In this document: in pieces, positions 56,768 to 64,000 of the stretch
Layout of the letters: each line of letters starts with the position of its first letter
How positions within the stretch are numbered: the stretch's first letter is position 1
Source: Aspidiotus rigidus
Lineage: Eukaryota > Arthropoda > Insecta > Hemiptera > Diaspididae
Assembly: GCA_035079385.1 (NCBI GenBank)
Contig: JAVHKY010000034.1
Coordinates: 3,782,001-3,846,000, forward strand
Length of the DNA: 64,000 nucleotides
Direction of reading: 5' to 3'
Position numbers and translations under genes: made by a program
The notes under the pieces: model-generated
Told to the model about the DNA's origin: nothing
What the model saw: only the letters and a program-made list of their open reading frames with translations
Databases searched by the model: none

Positions 56768-57103
56768 GGGGGGCGTCCATAAATTACGTGAGGCGATTTT
56801 TGTAATTTTTCGACCCCTCTCCCCACTTGGTGAGATATCGTGAGATTTGCCTTGACCTCCCCCTCCCCTCTTGTGAGATTTTTCGAAATGCGTATTTTTG
56901 CTTTAAATACGTTTATCTGTGCTTAATCGCGTTTATCTATTAAAAATCTTATTTTCTTGATCACATCTTATACCTATTCAAAAAGGACTAGTTTTTATTA
57001 AATTTAAGCCAGTTCAGCAATATATTTGAGTGAGAAAAGAATTACGTGAGATTTGTTGGCACCCTCTCCCCCAAAAATTCATCAAGTAATTTATGGATGC
57101 CCC
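56768..57103. mobile_element. MITE, second copy of the 15374-15697 family
   Basis: Left end GGGGGGCGTCCATAAATTAC and right end AAGTAATTTATGGATGCCCC are inverted repeats. The interior word GGTGAGATATCGTGAGATTT is shared with the copy at 15374. The middle is more AT-rich and diverged. Confidence 0.8.
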
Positions 57104-57934
57104 AAGGTCACAGCCGTGGGCCCTTCGGGAATCACAATTCTGCCGGGCAGGCATTTTATCGAAAAAGCATCGTATGAAATACGAATTTAGTTTCGACATT
57201 GAAAATCGGAGCCCCGTCTTATAGTCGAACAAGGAAATCAGGAAACTGTTCTATGGGAGCGGACTAATTTGGTTTCAATATCGAAAATTAAATTCAAAAT
57301 TGGAGCCCTCAACTGTTAGAATGTTTCATAGTCAACTCCTCCCTCGATATTCGAAACTTTTTCATGTTCCACTCCTTTGATGGTTGAAATTTATCCAAAT
57401 TTCCGTCCTATCATTTGAAGTACATAAAACCAAAATTTTTTCAAATTCCTCCCGTCGCCGCCTCTGCCATACATCCTCAATATAAATTTTTTTGAATCCA
57501 AATCTGTGGATAAAATTTTTCTGAGTCTGACTTCCGATGCAAAAAATGCAAAATTTTGGTTGAAAACCTGCTCTAAACTTTTTTTCTTATTCGGCTTCTT
57601 GCGTCAGCCGTTTGCTTTTCAGCAAAAACTGACCTACCCTAACCTAAAGAGGCTCCAGGGAGAAATTTTTTCCTTTTTCTTCGGTTTCCCCGCTTTTTGG
57701 TATCCGAAGTGGGAAATGTAAATATTTGGTACGACGACAACGGTTTCATCTCATCTGCTCAGATACCTCCCTTTGTGATGGTTTTTTTTCTTGTCCAAAT
57801 TTTACCGTACGAAAATCATGAAAAAGAAATAACTTCAAGTCCCCCTATTTCACTTCTGAAATACGTTTCTTCGAGAAACAACGTTTTTCTGTTTTAAATG
57901 CCACGAGACGGAAAATTTTAGGGAAACGTCTCTT
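57104..57934. other. Degenerate fold-back fragment and spacer
   Basis: From about 57225, words such as GAACAAGGAAATCAGGAAAC, CTGTTCTATGGGAGCGGAC and TTTGGTTTCAATATCGAAAA echo the left end of the fold-back family. Worn CTTCCAAATTCC units follow to about 57500. No gene is seen before the polymerase remnant. Confidence 0.4.
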
Positions 57935-59460
57935 AAAATATATAAATTAGATCCAGTTTGGTATTACACAACTCCTGGATTTGCTTGGGATTGTACACTA
58001 AAAACTACTAAACAAAAGCTGGAATTATTAACTGATGTGGATATGTTATTAATGTTTGAAAGAGCGAAACGAGGAGGAATTTCTCAGTGTTCAAACAGAT
58101 ATGCAAAGGCTAATAATAAATATATGGGAAAGAAATTTGATAAAACTAAGGATTCTTTATTCATTCAATATTTGGATGCAAATAATTTATATGGATGGGC
58201 TATGTGTAAACATTTACCATATGGGGGATTTGAATGGGGAAATCCAGAATATTTTGACATGAATAGAATTTTAAAAATGAAAGATGATCAGAAAATTGGA
58301 TATCTTTTTGAAGTAGATTTAAAATACCCAAATGAATTACATGATAAACATTCTGATCTACCCTATTGTCCAGAAAATGTAATTGATAATAATCAACTTC
58401 CAAAATTATGTACTACATTATATGACAAAAAGAAATATGTTCTTCATTATTTAAATCTTAAACTAGCTCTTGAAGCTGGATTGAAATTGGAAAAAATTCA
58501 CAGAGTTATAAAATTTGATCAATCCGACTGGATGAAAGTATATATTGAAAAAAAAAAGTACAGAACTAAGGAAAAAAGCTAAGAATGATTTTGAAAAGGA
58601 TTTCTTTAAATTAATGAATAATTCTGTTTTTGGTAGAACCATGATGAATGTTAGAAAGCATGTTGAAATAAAATTAATTTCAGAAGGTAATAATATAGGT
58701 ACTAAATATGTTTCAAAGGCTAATCTTGAGAAATCAACATTTTTTGGAAGAAATCTTGCAGCTGTACAAATGAGAAAAACTGAAATGAAATTTAATCAAC
58801 CAATTTATGTGGGAGTAGCTATCTTAGATATTTCAAAAACTCTTATGTATGATTTCTATTATAGGCTGAAAGAAAGATATGGAGATAGAATAAAATTATT
58901 ATATACAGATACAGATTCATTAATTATTTCTATAAAAACAGAAGACTTCTATGAAGATATGAAAGGTATGATTGATGAATTTGATACATCAGATTATAAG
59001 AAAGATAATATTTATGGTTTACCACAAGTGAATAAAAAGGTATTAGGGAAATTTAAAGATGAGATGAAATGGAAAAATTTTAGAGGAATTTATCGGACTT
59101 GCTTCTAAATAATTATATTCTAATAAAGTTTTTGTTTCAAACAACGAAATGAAGAAAGCTAAAGGAGTAAAGAAGAATATTATTAAAAATCAGATAACTC
59201 ATAATGATTATAAGATGTGTTTAGAAAAGAAAATAACTAAGACTATTAAACAAAACATGATAAGGAGTACAAAACATGATATTTATACTATTGAGCAGAA
59301 CAAAAGAGGATTAACTGCATTTGATGATAAAAGATGTCTATTCAAAGATGAAAGTGATACATTACCTTGGGGCCATTATAAGGTCAATTTAGAAAAAAAT
59401 AATTTTATTCATCATTTAAAAAATCTCAATAAAAATGGAGTTATTGAAGAAAAAGTATAA
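57935..59460 (+). pseudogene. Protein-primed family B DNA polymerase remnant (Polinton/adintovirus type)
   Basis: Polymerase (palm and C-terminal) half of a viral-type family B DNA polymerase. Recognisable blocks in order: WYYTTPGFAWDC, GGISQCSNRYAKANN, the first catalytic block YLDANNLYGWAM (motif A-like), the KLMNNSVFGRTMMNV block (motif B) and LYTDTDSLII (motif C with D-T-D). A C-terminal KAKGVKKNIIKNQITHNDY follows. The N-terminal exonuclease half is absent. The frame changes in an A run near 58550 and again near 59065, and a TAA lies near 59107, so it is not functional. The codons are markedly AT-rich compared with the host genes. Such polymerases replicate Polinton/Maverick elements and related insect DNA viruses; neither ends nor capsid genes are visible here. 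Confidence 0.9.
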
Positions 59461-59549
59461 AAATATAAGCATAATCTAGTCTACAAAATGTTTATAAACA
59501 TAAAAAAATATGGTTGTCTATGAAGTTCATTTAAAATTCTGAAGAGTAC

Positions 59550-59816
59550 ATGGAAGTTATAAGAGCAATCAAAAATGCAGAAATCATGTTTTTAGGTGGT
59601 AGACCACTTTGGGATGATATTCAATTTTATGATCCACAACCTGAAGCTGATGTGGGATTTGAATCAGGAAATGAATCAGATATAGAGATAATCAATGAAC
59701 CAAATATAGAGATAATCAATAAACCAGATATAGAGATAATCAATGAACCAAATATAGAGATAATCAATGAACCAGATGATATCTTACTATCAACTAGCAC
59801 AACCAGATACCTATAG
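59550..59816 (+). CDS. Small acidic ORF with IEIINEP repeats
   Basis: An ATG-started 88-codon frame follows the polymerase remnant by 90 bases, in the same direction and with the same AT-rich composition. It begins MEVIRAIKNAEIMFLGGRPL and then becomes acidic, with an eight-residue unit of type IEIINEPD repeated about five times, encoded by a 24-bp DNA repeat. A worn copy of the unit continues after the stop, near 59820. It may be an accessory ORF of the same element or merely a minisatellite in open frame. No family is recognised. Confidence 0.35.
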   Translation: MEVIRAIKNAEIMFLGGRPLWDDIQFYDPQPEADVGFESGNESDIEIINEPNIEIINKPDIEIINEPNIEIINEPDDILLSTSTTRYL

Positions 59817-60208
59817 AAGAGAGATAATCAATAAACCAGATGATAGCTTACTATCAACTAGCACATCTCATAATAATGTTAATAACTCTGAAAATAAATC
59901 TGATCAGGGAACAGAAAATAAATAAATTAATAAATACTTGGTGATTATTTTTTAAACTAGAAATAGGCCTATAACTTATTTCAATCAACCTTTTTTATAT
60001 ACTTATTAGAATTTTTCTATATAAATAATAAGTAATTAAATTTACAAAAATGGAGGCTTATGAAGAAGAATATGAAGAATATTATAATAAATGTAGAGGT
60101 AGGGTAAGAGAGAGGATAAGAGAAAAAGAGAATAAAGATAGGTAGATAGACCTATTGATCATCTATAAGAGAGGATGATTTTGAATCAGATATTGACTCA
60201 GAGGAGGG
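59817..60208. other. AT-rich spacer, no gene seen
   Basis: It has a worn repeat of the 24-bp unit near 59820-59850 and GAAGAATATGAAGAATATTA-like purine-rich DNA near 60065. Confidence 0.35.
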
Positions 60209-60508
60209 TTAATTTTTGGTATAATTAATTTCAATATCTGATTTTAAGTCGTCTTCTGGTATATTTAAATCTTCTAATTCGTTTTCAATTATTCTTGATA
60301 AAGCGCTCAAATGAGCAATAATATTTAACATAAATTTTCCATATTTTGTTCTTTTAGATTCAGGTAAATATTGAATTTTATCCGATAAAGGATTCATTAT
60401 AGCTTCATATTTTGATCTCATTCTATCAAATGGTGTTTTAAAATATGGTATAATATTTTTGAAATCAAATTCATTTAATCCAACAAAAGAATCTTCATAG
60501 ACCTCCAT
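60209..60508 (-). CDS. Intact 99-aa ORF of unknown function, possible element gene
   Basis: A clean ATG-to-stop frame on the minus strand: starts MEVYEDSFVGLNEFDFKNII, passes KTPFDRMRSKYEAIMNPLSD and YLPESKRTKYGKFMLNIIAH, and ends in an acidic tail with NELEDLNIPEDDLKSD. It is predicted mostly helical, with no signal peptide or membrane segment. It shares the AT-rich codon style of the polymerase remnant and faces it, as accessory genes do in Polinton-like and related elements. I recognise no homologue. It could be a surviving viral-type gene or a chance frame; its even amino-acid use favours a gene. Confidence 0.45.
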   Translation of the reverse strand: MEVYEDSFVGLNEFDFKNIIPYFKTPFDRMRSKYEAIMNPLSDKIQYLPESKRTKYGKFMLNIIAHLSALSRIIENELEDLNIPEDDLKSDIEINYTKN

Positions 60509-60852
60509 TTATATAGAATAAATTTTTTAATAAGTTGCTTGAAAATGGTTGGATGAGAACAATTAATTGACCAAGAAAATCTGGTCACGTTTTTTGGCAA
60601 AATAAAAGTGTTGAGCGTACTGAAGATTGATATGTAAAAGTGAAGTATTTTTGGAGTCTTTAAAAGTGAAGAAAATTGAATGAAAAGTTCAGGAATCCAT
60701 AACTGTCCTAGAACATGAGTAATTTTGTGAATTGATTAAAAGTGCTGAAATATGGTTGAAAAAGTGAGAAATTTGACAGCTCGTAGCTCATAAATAGGAA
60801 CTTGAGGATCAATAAAAAGTGAAGAAAAAACGAGTAAAAAAGTGAGAAATTC

Positions 60853-60985
60853 ATAACTGTCCTAGAAATCCAGAACTATCCTAGAAATCCAGAAATGTCT
60901 TAGAAATCCAGAACTGTCCTAGAAATCCAGAAATATCTTAGAAATCCAGAACTGTCTTAGAAATCCAGAACTGTTCTAGAACATA
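60853..60985. repeat. Tandem repeat, unit about 19 bp, about seven copies
   Basis: Head-to-tail copies of CCTAGAAATCCAGAACTGT with small changes (ACTATCC, AATGTCT, AATATCT variants). Isolated words AACTGTCCTAGAA occur up to 150 bases upstream. Confidence 0.85.
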
Positions 60986-61470
60986 CATTACCCCTCCACT
61001 GACTTGATTCTAGCCGGGTACTGAGGATTTGGAGGGTAATCAGGACTTCGTTTGAAAATCGTGTGAGAGATAATTATTGTAAGCTGAAGACCTAAAAAAT
61101 GAAAATTGATGTTTCTTTTTCGAGATATGAGGCGCAGAGTTTTCTCTTGTACAACAATGTGAAGATAGACATAATCCTCTGCAGCATTTGAATTAGCGAG
61201 GAAAAACGCATTATTTGTCTGTCTCATTCTACGCAACATTGAACATTCGAAGACCCGTGCGACACTTTGGGAACGTTTTTACGATAGCTCATTGCTGATA
61301 AGAAAAAAAGCTTTTTTCTTTGATTCTTTTAGTTTTCTGCTCGTAGTGCGAAAATCAATTTACCGACTTAAGGTTGGATTTGTCTACCTCGATTCATTCC
61401 AAAGACTTTTACGTCAAGAAAAAAAAAAACAATATTTGTTAATAACTTGACTTCAAACTAAAACACTTGA

Positions 61471-61476
61471 TTTATT
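61471..61476 (-). terminator. Polyadenylation signal AATAAA (minus strand)
   Basis: TTTATT on the plus strand gives AATAAA on the minus strand about 125 bases after the stop codon of the secreted-protein gene. Confidence 0.45.
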
Positions 61477-61599
61477 TAATCAAATATACGAGTATGTACT
61501 TATCTAATATACATGAATCGGTATCGAGGATATATAATGTGTGTAAGGTTTACAATATTAAAATGAATTCAAGAAATTAGCTACAATACATGAGCCATA

Positions 61600-63754
61600 T
61601 TAGTCGAATCTACCGAAGTCCATTTTTTCATCATAGGTGTCGGCCGGTGTGTTGCGATAGCTGAAAAATATTCAAAAATGATTTTATTTTGTCGATAGAA
61701 ATGAAGACCCCTTTTGAACTACGCGTAGAGCAAATCCTCCACTCAGGAAAAAAAAACCGTCGAACTTATCCATGGGTTCCTGAGAATAATGTGTATAACA
61801 ATTTCGAAAAAAAAAACTAAATTTGCTTCAAAAATACAAATTTTAGTTCAAAAAGAAATTATGAATTTGGGTTATTTATTTTATACAGTAGTATTAGGAA
61901 TCTCGAAAATCTTCAAAATTCAACTCTGTTCCTGCACCCACCTTTTGATTGTTTGGATCGGATTATTTACTAAGCTGCTGAGTAAATCTAAGATCTACAT
62001 TTCGAATCTAAAATTATAAGGTCGTTTCTGTTTTTTTTTAATGGATTAGTGGTCCATGTCAGGAGCTCGATAACTTGATATTGAAAAGCAAGCATGTCGA
62101 TCCCTTTTTGTAGAGCAGATAATATACTGAGCCTCTCTACTTGCTCTTTTTTCAACCTTTCCATATCCTCACCAAAGCTTCTTTCTCAGATCACTACTTG
62201 TTCTCACTTCTGCTTTTGTACTTAACATATGTGCTCAAAAGGCGGGTACATTTTTTTGCAATGCCAATGACATTTCAGAAATGGGAAATGATTAGATACA
62301 TCAAAATATAATTACCATTACGGAGAGGACAATTGTATCGTGGACATAAAAAAGAGTTATTAGTATAATATTAATTTTTCAATAAAAAAAAATTATTGGG
62401 AGAGTCTATCAATAAAATATGAAAGGATCAATTTTTTGAATTATTATTGAAGAAAAATGTCAGGCGTCGTCCGGCAAAACATGGGACTAGGAAAAATTTC
62501 AAGTACTTGGAGAAGGTTCGAATATTCAGCTGTATCTGATTGGGAAAGCTTGGTAAAATATGGACTTTCGAACTTAAACTTCCAAAGTGGCAAGGAACAA
62601 ATTTGAATCTTCACTTAGGAAAAGTATAACAGAGAAGCCTCCATAAAACGGGTTCCCTGTTTGCCTCAATTAACGCAGTTGATGAAGGCAATCCAAAGCA
62701 GCTGACGTTTTTTTTTTTATGGATGGCGTTATTTCCGGTACTGTACTTTATTCACCGTCAATGCACTTTGTGTGTTGTGTCACTATGTTGTTAGCCAATT
62801 AGCGTTACATAGAAGAAACCACGTGGAGATTAGCTTACTTATCTTCCATCCACCCTAAGAAGGGTTTTGTCATAATTCACGGGAACACAAGTCACCTCTC
62901 TCATCACCCTAAGAAAGGTTTCGTCATAATTCACGAAAAATTCACGGAGCTCCACAGTCTGGACACACCTCTATCTCATGAAAGCATACGGTGTGAATCC
63001 GGAGGCAGCAGCATTCTGTAGATTCAATCGCCGTGGCGCAGACGGGGCAATGATGAATAGACAGGCGCTGTCGTTTCTTTGGACCTGGTACTGCCGCAGT
63101 CGTCTGACGTTTCCTTCTCTGACAAGGCTCTCCTGACACTTCCCTATCAGCAGTACTCCTATTAAAAGAGCATAGCTGTCGCTGAGAACATTTAGGACGA
63201 CCTCGTACTTTCACTTTGGGCCGGAATCTTAGATCATGAAACTTCCCTGCGACCTCAGAACCAACAACTACTTCCTCATCACGTAGTTGAAGAAGAGGCT
63301 CCTCACGCGACTCCTGACTCATCTTTTGCTTCTTCAATCTCGGTATGTTCAGATCACGAGCTAGCAGATAGAAAACTAGATTCGTGTCAACTCGGCTTAA
63401 AAAAGTACAGTACCTGTATATAACGTTTTATTATTCACCGGTACAGTACCGGTTTATAATTAATCACTTCGTTTTTTTTATTTTTATGATTATGTACTCA
63501 GTCGAAATATTATAAAGATCTCAAGATCGAGAACATTTGACGAAAAGATATACTCACGCAGGAGTTTCCGGTTGGTCTGCAACAAGTGTTCTAGGTTCAT
63601 CAAATCGGTCTGGAGATGGAGGCGGTGAGGGAGGCGGAGGAGGAGGCGGAGGAGGTGGAGCTGGTTCCAATTCTGGATCCGGCTCCGCTTGAATTATGAG
63701 AATCGTTATCGCTAGCAAAAATACAATTTGGAAAAAAAACTTTCTGTTGAACAT
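61600..63754 (-). CDS. Small secreted proline-rich protein, two exons, 85 aa
   Basis: Exon 1 (63558-63754) encodes a classic signal peptide, MFNRKFFFQIVFLLAITILI then IQA, followed by an acidic and proline-rich stretch (EPDPELEPA, then a run of prolines broken by two serines) and DRFDEPRTLVADQPETPA. The donor CTGC|GTGAGT joins in phase 2 to exon 2 (61600-61660, acceptor TTTTCAG), giving YRNTPADTYDEKMDFGRFD and a TAA. The intron is 1.9 kb and contains a small transposon. An ATG nine codons further upstream (63781) is also in frame. The mature peptide would be about 60 residues. The family is unknown; a secreted peptide, salivary or cuticular product is possible, but nothing in the sequence decides it. 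Additional exons in the intron cannot be excluded. Confidence 0.65.
61661..62734. other. Intron of the secreted-protein gene, left part
   Basis: AT-rich. A worn right-hand fold-back end lies at about 62640-62690 (AACGGGTTCCCTGTTTGCCT, then GCAGTTGATGAAGGCAATCC). Nothing coding is seen. Confidence 0.4.
62735..63416. mobile_element. Small DNA transposon remnant in the intron
   Basis: CCGGTACTGTACTT at about 62735 and AAGTACAGTACCTG at 63403-63416 are short inverted repeats. Near the left end a 30-bp block with CACCCTAAGAAGGGTTTTGT and CATAATTCACGG is duplicated (62849 and 62905), as subterminal repeats often are. The element encloses the minus-strand ORF at 62942-63322. The ends are short, so confidence is moderate. 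Confidence 0.45.
62942..63322 (-). pseudogene. C-terminal transposase-like fragment with cysteine cluster, 126 codons
   Basis: The minus-strand frame from MSQESREEPLLQLRDEEVVV contains RPKVKVRGRPKCSQRQL, a GRPK basic block, and then a bipartite basic run QRRKRQTT, and KKRQRL. It ends in a zinc-knuckle-like cluster: HHCPVCATAIES, ECCCLRIHTVCFH and VCPDCGAP. A GRPKG-type linker followed by a small cysteine/histidine domain is common at the C-terminus of MULE/SWIM-type transposon proteins. The catalytic part is missing. It lies inside an intron of the secreted-protein gene, in the same orientation, and within short inverted repeats. It could instead be an independent small zinc-binding protein. 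Confidence 0.4.
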
Positions 63755-64000
63755 TTTCGTAATGCAGAAAAAGTTTCTCATGAATCAGATTTATAGTTTT
63801 TGTCGATGCAAGTACGCCGCTAATATGATTCAAAAGAATTTCAGGACTCGAACTTGCGGAAAATTATGAAGAAGCCAAGTGAAGTCTTTCCATGGTTGAA
63901 ACATACGTTCGAGTGCAAAACCTCAGCAAACGAAGAAATGCAAAGAATTGAACAGATTTTTATAAAGCGTAGAATTATTCTCCTCATTGGTACTGCCAGA
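63755..64000. other. Upstream of the secreted-protein gene
   Basis: The 5' flank of the minus-strand gene. No further feature is seen before the window ends. Confidence 0.4.

Overview
This is eukaryotic nuclear DNA, almost certainly from an insect. It is AT-rich, its genes are split by GT-AG introns, and it carries a seven-transmembrane gustatory receptor, a family typical of arthropods. It is dense in mobile elements: Penelope-like elements, non-LTR retrotransposons, a miniature LTR element, MITEs and long fold-back elements. Nothing in it is prokaryotic. I cannot name the species; a hemipteran would fit but this is only an impression.

Five host genes can be read exon by exon. An aldo-keto reductase lies on the minus strand at 20755-24640 (six exons, 304 aa, catalytic residues intact). 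The mitochondrial electron-transfer-flavoprotein:ubiquinone oxidoreductase (ETFDH) lies on the minus strand at 36158-44809 (eleven exons, 598 aa). A complete gustatory receptor gene (plus strand, 41905-43562, five exons, 461 aa) sits inside an ETFDH intron, and its stop codon overlaps the end of an ETFDH exon on the other strand. A single-exon gene at 55165-55602 encodes a PH-like protein of 145 aa. A two-exon gene on the minus strand at 61600-63754 encodes a small secreted, proline-rich protein of 85 aa.

The rest is mostly transposon history. From 0.7 to 2.8 kb lie a tandem duplication, an internally deleted TIR transposon keeping a cysteine-rich CXC tail, and a jockey-like remnant. From 6 to 8.8 kb is a repeat array rich in the palindrome TGACGTCA, into which a 928-bp LTR element with two identical LTRs has inserted. 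From 9.4 to 19.4 kb lie a LINE remnant, a frameshifted Penelope-like element with RT and GIY-YIG domains (minus), and a second Penelope-like element (plus) split by a 2.8-kb fold-back element that contains its own MITE and decayed coding DNA. The last aldo-keto reductase intron holds a fold-back element with a mariner-like MITE inside it. The region 28.4-29.6 kb repeats the TGACGTCA array. The region 48.7-54 kb holds two LINE remnants and a 2.5-kb fold-back within a fold-back.

The region 57.9-60.5 kb is more AT-rich and holds a broken protein-primed family B DNA polymerase of the Polinton/adintovirus type plus two small ORFs that may belong to the same element.

The main signals beyond ordinary annotation are the fold-back family (a shared ACAGGGAACCTGT core, long inverted arms made of tandem repeats, repeated nesting), the sense-antisense ETFDH/receptor locus with a GC-AG intron, and the fossil polymerase locus. 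All exon models and repeat boundaries were derived by reading; none were checked by computation.
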